A stretch of 64,000 nt of DNA from Echiichthys vipera (taxonomy: Eukaryota; Chordata; Actinopteri; Perciformes; Trachinidae). The notes beneath the pieces were generated by a model. That model did no database searches, was not told where the DNA came from, and saw only the letters and a list, made by a program, of their open reading frames with translations. The first letter of the stretch is position 1. The number at the start of each line of letters is the position of its first letter. The position numbers were made by a program, and so were the translations under genes. The stretch is taken from assembly GCA_963691815.1 (NCBI GenBank), contig OY829667.1:17912563-17976562 (forward strand), read 5' to 3'. Shown here in pieces: positions 37,101 to 48,673 of this stretch.

Positions 37101-38683
37101 GGTTTTGTTGCCTTATATGCTTGGAAAATCAAATGTAATGCCCAGAAAGGGCTTAACACTAAACTTTTAAAGTTGCAGCTTTTGGTTGCAGAAACTGAAA
37201 ATATGGTTGACATTTATGTCACCTTGGATTTTTGAGTAATTTAGAAACAAAGCATTTGTAGGTCAGCTTAATAATGAAAATGTGACATGAAACAAAAGTA
37301 ATTTCCTGTTTCATCAACTTCATTCACTCTGCCATAGCCTTTGTTTATGTGAGTAAATGCACCAACGCACCTGAAGTTGTCAGGTTCCAGTTCTGACTTT
37401 AACAGCCATCTTATTTTTCATCACCAAAAATATGTATCATGTATTCATTTTATTTTTGATATGTTAAAAAGTGGTTACCACCGATGACAACCAAAGACCA
37501 AGTATTGTTCGTCAATTTCTTAAAATGGCAACCTGTTACTCTCAAACCCTGCCAGATTATTTAGATTTAAAGTTGTACCATGCAGGATATGCGGGGTACT
37601 ATTGCACCTGTGGGGTGAGCATAGTTCACTAAACCTGAGGGGGATTCAGACCCCTTTGATTCAAACCAGTATGAATATATGTCTTAGATAGTCTGTCATA
37701 ACCTTTGTCAGTTTTTCATTGCCTTAAAAAAAAACAACGTATGGATGCTGCAAAAATGATTAATATTGGGGTTTTCGGATTTTCTACCAACGACTGTACA
37801 GTATATGGTTTGGTTCATACATCTTTCTGTACAGGAGCTGTTTCTGTTGGACCTTAGAGTCAGATGCAAAGTAGCTGTATTCCTCTCCTATTCAGACAGT
37901 TATTCTCCATCTGACAGAGCCTCAAGTTCCTTCGCTGAAATTCCTATCATCATGGGAATATGTAAATACCATGTTTGGAATTTTTTTACTTTGATTAGAC
38001 TTTGTGAAAGCAACACTGGTAAAGAAAAGTGACGTGATCATTTATAGATGGTCGGCTATATGTAGTACTCGCTCATGCTCACTGATGTTTTCTGACGTAT
38101 CCAATTTCCATGATCCATCCCATGTGTATGTTTCTGGGCTTCTGGGCGTATTTTGCTGCAAGGTGCAGAATTCCATTATTAACAGTGTGATGGTATAGCT
38201 CATCAACATCAACTTAAAATACAATGAGTTTAAGATTGAGTTCAGATAAGCATTATTGTATATTTGCATAGGTAAAAAAATAATATTGCGTCTACTTTAA
38301 TCAGGATTAAAATCACCACAAAGCCAGTATGCTATAATAAGTGATGCAAATCAAATACCCCATGGTGTGTTGCATGAACATCATGTGAATGCTGGGTGTA
38401 GCTAAAATACTAAATGATAATATCCTCATGGTGCATCCTCCAGCAATGACTTCTTTACTTTGCTGTTTAATTTTTGTGAGGCTACACTGAGGAGGTTGAT
38501 TATATTTCACCATTGATAATCAGTTGGATGCTTATGCTGCAAATGGCTGTCCATAGAAAAGGAACTTACTATTGGTCAAGGCTGTCCATATTGGTTAAAT
38601 ATAACATTTAAATATTCAACCAGAAAAAAACACATTGGTTTCAATATATTTGAATACGGGAGATATAACTACTTATATAGCAG
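37101..38683. other. No gene seen
   Basis: AT-rich sequence between the L1 remnant and the next transposon. Open frames here are under 90 codons with no domain. Confidence 0.55.
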
Positions 38684-39409
38684 TGGCGGCTGCTGGTTTA
38701 CCAAGGAGGGGAAGTTAATTTTTCCGGCCTACATCATAAATGTGTTTGTTTATTTATATGTAAATTCTACCCTTCTTTCCTTTTCAAGAAAATTATCTGT
38801 GACCTTGTCGTACCAACAGCTGGAGCTGCTGCGCCAGGCTACTGTGAAGTGTGACCGCCTGTGAGTGTGAGTGACGAGGGTAAAAGCTCCGTAGCTGCCT
38901 CTGCACTCTGTGGTTTCTTGGAGAAAGAAACCACAGAGTGACTGAACAGAGTCTCCAAACACAACACTAGTCGTTTTTAACAAAGACAAAGTCACTGGGC
39001 ATCTGTAAAGTCTCAGGATCAGTTCAGAACAATGGAATGAAAAACCTGGAAAATGCTCCGTCAGATGTTTATTCTTCAAGATCGCTGATTCGCTCATTTA
39101 GCTGTCAATCAAAAAAGGATTCCGCCTCAGACAGCTCAGTCAATCATCATGCAGAAGTCGAGCGTTTTCTGACTGTCTAGTTTCTCTGCAGTGGAACAAC
39201 CTTCCCTACGCTTCCCCATTGAAGTCAGTAGAAGCTGTGGCGCTGTGGGGATGAATGCGAAGGAAGTTGCACCGGCTAACTGTGATAAGTAGCTGATTCT
39301 GAACAATGAACAATGTACACACAGCAGTGCATATTTCACCTTTTTCGTTTTTTGGGGGGGACATTTTAGGGAAAGCTGAGCTTCCCTTGCAGTCTTAGAG
39401 CAATCGCCA
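38684..39409. mobile_element. Probable non-autonomous DNA transposon
   Basis: The left end TGGCGGCTGCT and the right end AGCAATCGCCA are inverted partners over 11 bases with two mismatches. Weaker complementarity extends further in (GGGGAAGTTAATTTTTCC against GGGAAGCTCAGCTTTCC). The interior carries phrases such as CTTCCCCATTGAAGTCAGTA that recur in fish DNA-transposon derivatives, and a perfect hairpin (38904-38940). No transposase frame remains. Target duplications were not resolved, so the superfamily is open. Confidence 0.45.
38904..38940. repeat. Perfect 16-bp hairpin
   Basis: CACTCTGTGGTTTCTT and its exact reverse complement are separated by GGAGA. It lies inside the transposon-like element at 38684-39409. 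Confidence 0.95.
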
Positions 39410-39417
39410 ATGTTATA

Positions 39418-40640
39418 TTCAATTCAATACAATTCAATTTTTTTTTAAAGTGCCAAATTATAACAAAAGTTATGTCAGGACACTTTACAGAGTAGGTATA
39501 GACCACACTCTATGACTTATTTATGATTAACATTGACCCAACAATCCCCCCATCGAGTACGGTGGCAACAAAAACCTTCCCTAAAACAGGCAGGAACGTC
39601 GGACAGACCCAGCTCTGTGGAGGACGGCCAAAAGATGGACAGATGTAGAGAGAGACAAAGAAAGACAGACAGACACACTTCCAGAGATGCAAGCAACCAC
39701 AAAGTAACAGTGACTATAGTGATAGCTAAAGCAATCTGAATATGACTTACAAGTTATGGCAGTTAATACAGCAGAACAGCAAGAAACAGGCACAGCTAGA
39801 GTGGCAGAACATGACAATGATAATAATTATGGTGGCAAACATGAAGTTGAATTAGTTACATGCATTGATAAGACATGAATGATACAGACAGACAAGATAA
39901 AAGCTCAGAACAGGATTATCCTCCGGCAGACTAGGCCTATAGCAACATAATTAAGCATGACAAAATCAGCTTAAAAATAACAACATTGCTAAGGGCTCGT
40001 AAGCCCTAGCTGTAAGCTTTATCGAAAAAGAAAGTTTTAAGTTTACTCTTAAATATGGGGACAGTGTCTGCCTCCTGAATAACACTTGGGAGTTGGTTCC
40101 ACAGGAGAGGAGCTTGGTAGCTGAAGGCTCTGCCTCCCATTTTACTTTTGGAGACTCTAGGAACGGCAAGTAGCCCTGCATTCTCAGAGCGCACCGATCT
40201 TGTCGGGTAATACGGTACTATGAGCTCTTTAAGATACGACGGAGCCTGACCAATCTGAGTTTGTAGGTAAGGAGAAGGATTTTAAATTCTATTCTAGATT
40301 TTACAGGTAGCCAGTGCAAAGAAGCTAATACCGGAGAAATATGTTCTCTTCGGTTTGTTTTAGTTAGTACACGAGCTGCAGCATTTTGGACCAACTGGAG
40401 ACTCTTAACAGACTTATTGGAGCAGCCTGATAATAAGGAGTTGCAGTAGTCCAGCCTAGAAGAAACAAATCATGGACTATTCCTTCTGCATCTTTTTGAG
40501 ACACAATGTTCCCAATTTTTGCAAAAATACGCAGGTGAAAATTTCCTTCCTTGTTGTTAGTTTTATGTGTGAATTGAAGGACATATCCTGATCAAAAATA
40601 ACACCCAGATTCTTTACTGTGGTGCTGTAATATAGGTATA
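39418..40640 (-). mobile_element. L2-like LINE, 5'-truncated
   Basis: Minus-strand remnant with a C-terminal reverse-transcriptase ORF segment, a roughly 580-bp 3' UTR of a kind very common in teleosts (phrases such as AAGTGCCAAATTATAACAAA and CACTTTACAGAGTAGGTATA on the plus strand) and a (TTGAA)n-like simple tail at 39418-39439. The strand agrees with the other retroelements in this cluster. Confidence 0.75.
40006..40640 (-). pseudogene. C-terminal fragment of an L2-like LINE reverse transcriptase
   Basis: Across several frames the minus strand spells the conserved end of CR1/L2-type ORF2: NLGVIFDQDMSFNSHIK, then LDYCNSLLSGC, SLQLVQNAAARVLT, LHWLPVKSRIEFKILLLTYK, APSYLKELIVPYYP, APLLWNQLPSVIQEADT, FKSKLKTFFFDKAYS and a stop. 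The last 60 codons (40006-40194) are one open frame. Small frameshifts separate the earlier blocks. Catalytic motifs lie further upstream and are not present. Confidence 0.75.
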
Positions 40641-41068
40641 CTTAGTTCAACATGAACATATTTTTAAAAGATCTACATACCTACACATTACAATACATTG
40701 AATACACAAATAAAATAATGCTTCCTACCTTAAGACTTAATTTAAAGATTGTAGATCTCTATCTCTGAGCTGGTTTGAGGCTCTTGTCACACCCTAGGCC
40801 CTAGTAGTCTATTTCACTGTGGAGAGAAGATGATAGCTCAGGAGACTCAACTTGTCTCCGTTGTCCATTTTCCTCCAGTAAGTACTTTTTTCACAATCAA
40901 ATATTCATTTTCATATTTGAATATCTACATATTTTTAATATTCTAATAAACGGTATAAGAATTCCCTGACAGCACTATTGTTGGTCTGTGGTGCACTTCA
41001 CACCATGGACAAGATGGTGTGATGTTGTTCCACTAGTAATTATGTAGTCTAAAGGTGTTCTTAGTTAT

Positions 41069-41239
41069 TTTTTTGGCTGTTTTTCAAGCCTTTTAATATA
41101 ATGGACAGGAAATGGTGTGAGAGAGAGAGAGGGGGACACATGCAGCAAAGGGATGCAGGTCAGAGTCGAACCCACGGCCACTGCCTAATGCTTCTTTAGA
41201 TGGGGCTACTGCTCTAGCTACTCAGCCACCGGCCGCCCC
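41069..41239 (-). mobile_element. tRNA-derived SINE, second family
   Basis: On the minus strand the head GGGGCGGCCGGTGGCTGAGT with TAGCTAGAGCAGTAGCCCC and a B-box-like GGGTTCGACTCTGACC is clearly tRNA-like. A CTGCATCCCTTTGCTGCATG body and a (CT)n-rich stretch follow, then CATTTCCTGTCCATTATA. This differs from the SINE at 24178 and 47464, so two families are present. Both pol III boxes are readable. Confidence 0.8.
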
Positions 41240-44200
41240 AAAGGTTGTTTTTTTTTTATTTCAAAGTTTTGTCATATAACATTATTATTATCATTATAGT
41301 GCATACTCTACAAATGGCGTTTAACGATCGTGACCATACTCACTTAGCAACTTGGTGCAAAACATGTTTCCCACACACACTCACTCTTCTCACCCCATCT
41401 AAGTGAGCGTGAAACCTGTCTAACAACAGTGTGCTGTGTGGGTACAGCTTTTGTACTAAGGGAAATTACCAACAGAAATTCAAGCACTGTTCTAAATGTT
41501 GGATATTTCAATTACTTCTAGAGCAGGGTACTATGGTTGATTTTAATTGTTCACTATCCTACCTTATTTTTAATGCTGGCTGACTAATTTTAGAACATGT
41601 TTTAATCTTTATGTAGCTTTAGGATATGTACATACACACGTGCATCTATTTCCATCCAACATTCACATGGCTGTTAACAGTCTCCCCACCATTGCAGCCA
41701 AGAGTGCATGTGGTGTTGCTGTGACCGCTGCATTGCTCAGGGGCCATTCATTTTCAAGCTGTGCTTAACGTGCTTGGCACTCTGTCGCGAAGACAGCATG
41801 TATATGTATGAGTTTTCAGGGGCCAGGAAGAATCATGTGAGCAGAAATGAAGAAGCAAGTAGAAAGGGAGAGGGAGGAGGTGATTACAGAAGGAAAGACG
41901 GAAGTTGAGTCATCAAAAAGCGGAACGACGATAAAGCAGTAAGAGAGGAAGAACGTAAGAATAATAATAGGCATATGCTGCACTGTAAACACATGCTAAA
42001 AAAATGCATTCAAACTCCAACCTCAGGTTAGATGCAGTATATCAACAAGGAGGCATGCAGTGTGAATAAGATATTTGTTTATATCATTCATGATACACTT
42101 TTAGCAATGAACGGCCTTAAAGTTGTGAAATGAAGGGATTACAAAATGGCAGTTGCATTAGAGAGCGTGCACTCTGCACATAAATTTAACTCTTGGCATT
42201 TCCACTAGAGGTGTTGAGGATGCTAGGGGACACTCTGCTCCACATACCTGTCCGCTAGATGGAACTGGCTATTTCCAAAGTAGGGGGTAAAAAGCCAGGT
42301 ACTCTACCCTGGAATGCGCCTGATTGGATGAACATGTTTGCTCAAACAGAAACCAACATGGCGGCCTGCTCATGAACTTTGTTATTCCATTCAATTAAAT
42401 CATGATCTTTTTCCTAAAACATTTTAGGTGAGAAGTAAGCAATGTCACTGTTGAATCTTGTTTTATTTTAGAACTACATTGTTAGATGGACTCATTTGCG
42501 TAAAGTTGAGGTCTTGTCAGCTTTATGCACATCCAGACAGGAAAACGCACTACAACTCCCCTCCAAACTTGCTGTAATGATCCCACCATGCACCGCACAT
42601 CTGCTTCTTCTGTTCTCCATAGGAAATTAATAGGAAGACACCAGATGCCCCCCGTCGACGGCAATGTCTTTTGGCACAATGTTAAGTTATTAATACAACT
42701 TTCTCTGTGTAAAATGTTTGCTTATTGCCCTATGGAATACAATTCTGTATTTTCCATATGTTCCTTTAAATCTTCTGAAAGTGGGGATGGTTTCTTCTTC
42801 TAGTATAGGGGTAAGAGCCTTTTAACTGGACCACTAGAGCAGAGAATGAATGTCTCCCAGCATTAAAAAGAGTAGGTTAAGTGCCCAAAGAGCCAAAGTC
42901 ACCATCAGAATCCATGCACTTCTGTCACACACAAACACTTATCACAAACTAAGATCATACGGGGCTCATTAGGTATTTACTTTAAATTCTTCCATAGGTG
43001 AGAAGACACAAAGACAGTTGGAAGAATACAATTCTAGGACTGCCTGCCTAATGAGAAAATCCCTATTTTTTTGGAAGAGAGAACAAATGTTTTGTTAAGG
43101 TTATTCTAAGTTTATGTGAGCAAGAATTAGCCTTGGGTAGGGCCACACTTTGCTAAATATTAAGGCCATGGGGCTGATGATACTAATAAATATGAGAACA
43201 TTCTCTCTCAGTCCAGTCTCTGTGACTCCGTCTGCTCTGTTCTGTGATGCGTTATGTTTTGGGAGTTGAGATTTAAGATAGCACAATGGTCAAGAGTTCC
43301 ATATTAATACAGTCAAACACACACATCAAATATTTGTTTGTAATGGCATGACATGCTAAAATTCCTATACAATAAAAAAACTCCTTTACTTGAGTTTAGG
43401 AAGAAACTTTGGAAACACATAACAGCTTTTAAAAAAGGTGGAGGTGTGTTTAAAATGTGTCCCTACACATTAACCGAAGCACCAATAACGTAGTTCATGA
43501 ACACAGATTTTATTAAAAGAGTGTTTTGAAAGACTTACAAACAGACCCCAGTACCAGCTGCTCCTAATAATGTCTATTCAAGTCAATTACTGAATGCAAT
43601 CCAAAGGGAAGGAGCCCATTGATGATTTATTCCAGCAAAACACGTAAACGTTTTGGTTTGTGGCAGTTTGGTGAAATATATAAGTTAATAATTATTGGTA
43701 AAAGGCAGGCTTCCCTGCAGCACCGAAACATTACGCAGATCTCAGAGGACAGGGGTCGTGTATTGCAGCATATGTGAGTGCAAGCACAGATAAAGATGAC
43801 CAGCCTGCAACTTTGAGTGAAGACAGAATGGACAGAATGGTTCGTGTGTGTATCTTCCGTTTCTGTGAAACAAAAATGAAAGCGTACAACACAGAAACTT
43901 TTCATAGGCTGCCATTGCGGCACAATGGCCGTGCTCTGATAAACCAGTGGCTTATTTTTTGGGATATCGTCATCGAGATGCTTAGGCAGAGGGATTACCG
44001 TGTCTTTCTACGTTGTTGATGCTTCGGTTAATGTGAAGGGACTCTTATCATGCTACTGCAGAGATTTTTTGTTATTTGGAGAAGTATTAGCGTTTAAAAA
44101 AAAGCCGTTTTAATGCATTCAACTCGCTGCCCCGGGCTAATCACTGTTAGCCGCGGCAGACTGTTAGCGACTCTCCGGAAAATCTATGTTAAAAGTTGTC

Positions 44201-45081
44201 ACGAGAAAATAAATTCTCTCAATGGCTTATTTGATGACCCAATATGCCTAAAAAGACCCTGGGATGATTTTACACAGGAATTTCACTTTAAACCTCAGAG
44301 ACGCAAAGCTTTCCAACTATGATCCAAATTACTTGTGACAATGATCTAATGCAGCACTGAGTAACTCTTCTATTGTAATGTCTTTGTACTTGATTTATTT
44401 GTTTTGTTCCATGCTTACATCTGTTGTCAATATGAAAAATGACAATGTCATTCAGGGTTAGCTGTAAAAATCATCTTGAGAATATTAGATCTAACTCAGA
44501 CCTTCAGGGGCCCTTGAAATAATCTAAATCTATCTATGTCAGTACTGTATAGGTGTGTCTGCAGGGCATTTCAGCCATTGTGACCCAGAGAGGCAAACAC
44601 AACTGCATAGTAATCTAAAGGATCACTTCATCTGAATTACACAAGTAACTCCTTGGTGCTATCCTTTCTGTCTATCAATGCATATTATTTTGAGGTATCT
44701 GAGATTTTTGCTGCTACCCCAGTACAACTGAGATGTGTGAAATTCAACTTGCATTTATATATGTATGTGTCATTTCTTTAATAGATGCCACAAAGGGTAA
44801 GAAGGGAAGTGTTTCCTTATTTTTCTATTTAGGTCTCAGTTAGCCTTTTAAATGGTTTTCTCCCATTCTCAGCCTCTGGTTTAGTTCATTTTTCTACCTG
44901 TCATCTACTGGTATATGTATTGTATGTCCCTCTTAACTTAAGGTATAGTTGTGCATAAAGCAGGCAAAGCAAGATTAAGGAATAGTGGCAAATCCTATTT
45001 AAGGAGGATGAGAAAGTCTCCACAATGGGTTCAGGTCATCATATCAGCACCCGTTTAGTGTCAGGATATTTTCTGGGTTCT

Positions 45082-45128
45082 ATCCATCCATCCACCAACC
45101 CGTCCATCCATTCATCCATCCATCCATC
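45082..45128. repeat. (ATCC)n imperfect tetranucleotide repeat
   Basis: About eleven ATCC-like units with a few substitutions. Confidence 0.9.
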
Positions 45129-46177
45129 TGCTCAGTACAGCTGAGGTTGATGCCAACTCTGCCCTGCTCTTGCCACTGTGTCATATACTCTCTTCTCTCT
45201 CTTCCAAATAGCTGCTTATTTTCAGGCTGCGCAGCTTGGCTGTTCAGCCATGTTAAAGGCACCTGCTGAGGCTGGGAATGAAGACAGTTCAAAGAAAAAG
45301 TAATGATCCAAGCCTTGACATGGGTTTGGCAGTCAGCGTGGGTTTACTGTAGATGGGATATTGTTACCAGTCAGCTTGCTTTTGTCAGCCAAATTTCCAG
45401 GAACCCAGCTGTGCATCTGGATGGTAACACAGGCATGGAGGGGATTTTCAAGAGTACAAGAGTGTCTGTGCTGAGAGGTGTTGGCTTGTCTGCAGACAGT
45501 GTGAACTGTGGCGTTCGTCCTTCACCTGCATCCTCTCACTTGTTTTATCTTCACAAAAGTTTGTTGTCAAACTTTTAGGTGTGGCTTGCATGATGTTGCT
45601 GTCATACAAAATATAAGTGGGCCTGTGTGTGTGAGATTTGGAAACAGTATCTTTACTTGACTGTTGCAGTTTGCTTCCTCTGGCTTGTTTAGTTTTATAT
45701 TTGCCTAAAGTTGGTTTTGATTCCAGTTGGATACAAACCTATAGCACAGATACTGTAGCATTACTAGTTTTTGCTCTGGGCATAATTTAACTGCAGCTTA
45801 TGGTAATGCACTGATCGTCTTTTTTCTCTGTACGGAAATGACCAAAAACATTGCCGTCCGTTTAAAAACCTTCTCTTTTCGGAAAAACACATTTAAATTA
45901 TCAATCACACCTACTGGAGCCTGATATCTGTATGAGCTTAAATCCCCTCAAAAAGAAATAAACAGCCAAGGAAGCAAACAGATTAATAAATAAACACATA
46001 AACATAAAAATAGATAAACATTTTCATAGCTCATTAGCATTTTGTATCTTACCCCCTGTGTAGCTGCACAGCTCTTCAGCAAACCCCCATCTTTTCAATT
46101 AACCCTGGATGAAGTTGCTCAATGATATGGAAAGAGGAAAGGTGATGAACCCTCTATCTTCCTACAGCTCTTCCAAT

Positions 46178-46199
46178 TCTCTCTCTCTCTCTCTCTCTA

Positions 46200-46231
<32 letters not shown>
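46178..46231. repeat. (TC)n microsatellite
   Basis: Two CT runs joined by TATCCC. This is the same dinucleotide that hosts the Tx1-like LINE, but here it is unoccupied. Confidence 0.95.
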
Positions 46232-46233
<2 letters not shown>

Positions 46234-47463
46234 CTTCCTTCTTTTTATTTCTGCACCATCCTCCCTTTCCTTCCTTCCTCTGGATCAGCTTGCACTGAAC
46301 TCCTTACTGATAACGCCTTGTTAAAGCGGAGGTCAGTGGAAAGTGCAGGAGAATAAGAAATCTGAATACTAAACAGTGTGACGCAAAAACAACTCATTCT
46401 CACACATACACTGTGCTTAGATCACTCACAGGCAACCACAGCAGGTGCTATCATGGAAACTGATGGGATGGTGCAAGGGTACCACAAGTCCTTTCATGTG
46501 TCCAATTAGTGTCTGGCACAGTCACTCTTCTACAGAAGCATACCTATTATAGCCAGGTGGCAGTTTTAGGAGGGATGAATGGATATTTCATACCTGTTTT
46601 GTAAAGGATGATTTCTCAAGAAGCTACAGTGACATGTGCAGTTCACTGTATGTTGGCAACAAGAATATTTTTACTGTGTACTTGTATTATAGTTTTACTG
46701 TGCATATTGTCAGTATATATTTTTGTTTTGTTAAATGCAACACAGCATAGACCTGTTATTCCCAGAGACTGGGAGATTGTGTTTAACCTCCAGTCTTTTT
46801 CAACTATAGAATTTTGGATTAAATTTAATTGAAAAAAATAGTATACCTGCACACAGCACATCTTGTTAAAATCCAATATATGGCTTCCCGTTAATGCTCT
46901 GTGGCTTATTTTTCAGCTTCTGGAAGATGTTGTTCTGTTAGCACAAGTGCTACATCTCTCACTACTACCAGTACGAGGTGTAAACAAACTCATGAGAGAG
47001 CCACTAAGTGAGATGTTTCCTCCCAGGGGATTTTGTTTTTAATCCAATACTAGGCTGGTCAAAAAAATATCTGCTGCAGTAATTATTCAATTCTCAGCTA
47101 CACCACTCTCAAAAACAGTTGTAAATGTAATCAAGTTATGCTGAGTTGTGGTAAACTGCTTTAGGAATTTACCACCAATCACTGCAGTTATGCTAAACTA
47201 ACTAACAATGCACCCAACTGTTTACACTTATGGGAGGAATTAAATGTATAACTTGTCTGTTGTCAAATGCACTGTACGTCAACGTAAGAGTTGATTGAAT
47301 GATTATTTGAAAAGAAATTTAACCTTGAAAGAAAAAAGAAGAAATGAGACTGAATGAAAAAGATTTTTGCTATCTCAAAACATGGTCATGAGGCAAAAAA
47401 AGTATGTCGACACTGCCTTTGCAATCTGAAATCTGCTTGTAAAATGAACTCCATTCCTAATCT

Positions 47464-47819
47464 GGGGCGGCAGTAGCTCAGTCCATAGGTGACTCTGCTG
47501 GGAACTGGAGGGTCGCTGGTTCGAGTCCCTGTGTGGACCATGAATGGAGCATGGACTGGCGGCTGGAGAGGTACCAGTTCATCTCCTGGGCACTGCCGAG
47601 GTGCTGTTGAGCAAGGCACCGAACCCCCAACTGCTCGGGGCGCTGGTCACTGGCAGCTCCCTTGCTCTGACATCTCTCCATTAATTGCATGTATATAGGT
47701 CCTGTCTGTGCATGTGTGTGTGTTTGGGGCCTGTGTGTGTGTGTAAAATGAAAAATAATAATAGACTGAAAATTTAATTTCCCCATTGCGGGACAAATAA
47801 AGGAATTCTTCTTCTTCTT
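47464..47819 (+). mobile_element. tRNA-derived SINE, copy 2 (most complete)
   Basis: The head GGGGCGGCAGTAGCTCAGTC holds an A box (TAGCTCAGTCCATAGG, 47474-47489) and an excellent B box (GGTTCGAGTCC, 47518-47528). The body, the AATTTCCCCATTGCGGGAC 3' region and the (TTC)n tail match copy 1 in opposite orientation. The 3' end resembles the LINE tail at 22648-22740, in line with the general rule that tRNA SINEs borrow a partner LINE's 3' end for mobilisation. The better preserved B box suggests this is the younger copy. Confidence 0.88.
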
Positions 47820-48633
47820 AATCTACAAAAGAACTGCTTTGCTAACTCAACATACTTTTGACTAAAATAGTTGAAAATAATAGTGGAAAAAAACTTTCTC
47901 GCTTACAGCCAAAATACGTGGGATGCGTACGATGTGTCACACGGCTGTCACAAACTGTAGTAAAAACACATTTCATGCAAGTGACTAAAGCATGAACAAG
48001 GACCATGTCAGCAATGAGACACTCCTGAAATACAAAATAACACTTCCCTGTCTCAGACTATTTATTTAAGTACAGCACTTAAAACAGGGATCACTAAGTA
48101 CAAAATGACGTAACATTTTTAGACTGACCTGAGTTTAGCTTATGATTGACCATTATGACCATAGTGGTAATGATGGCAGATTGTTTTGATGATAAACTTG
48201 AATAAAATACTTATACTGAGATCTCAATGGACCACAATAGTCAGCAATTTCTCATGTTTTATTATATATCAAAAGACAAGATAAGCATTCTTATTTCAAC
48301 AACGATTTAACATAAGTATCAATTGTGCCGTTATTATGGAAGGCAGTAGATTTCTTCTTACATACAAACGGTGAAAAAGAATGGTATACAAAAATAACAC
48401 TCACTTTTAAGCAGCTAGACTCACAGGCTGTATCACTCAAATATTGAATATGCCAGAATGCACAGCAGACAAATAACATACATTATAATGGAGCATACCC
48501 ATGATATTTTTCATTTGTTTGTGATGTAGTCAGGTTTCAACCTACCATTCCGTACCGCGTCTCCCACACACAAGTTATTATTACTCTAAGCTGATGCAGC
48601 CAATTTAGTCTCTGTTATTCTCATACCTGCGCA

Positions 48634-48634
48634 T

Positions 48635-48667
<33 letters not shown>

Positions 48668-48673
48668 CACACA
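48634..48673. repeat. (CA)n microsatellite
   Basis: About 19 CA units with one GC interruption. Confidence 0.97.

Larger units (their letters stand above)
41240..47463. other. Long gene-free stretch
   Basis: Mostly unique-looking sequence. The only simple repeats of note are the tetranucleotide and TC arrays listed separately. Overlapping opposite-strand frames at 43627-43923 and 43774-44019 have no domain content. A GC-richer patch at 44110-44185 contains CCCCGGGCTAATCACTG and a TTAGC direct repeat. It is not convincing as an exon. Confidence 0.55.

Noticed and set aside
41180..41239. tRNA gene on the minus strand
   Set aside because: The tRNA-like head is continuous with a SINE body and CT-rich tail, and no closed cloverleaf was evident.
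47464..47540. tRNA gene
   Set aside because: The A and B boxes are spaced like a tRNA, but they lead into a 350-bp SINE body and tail that is repeated at 24178-24530. It is a SINE head, not a functional tRNA.
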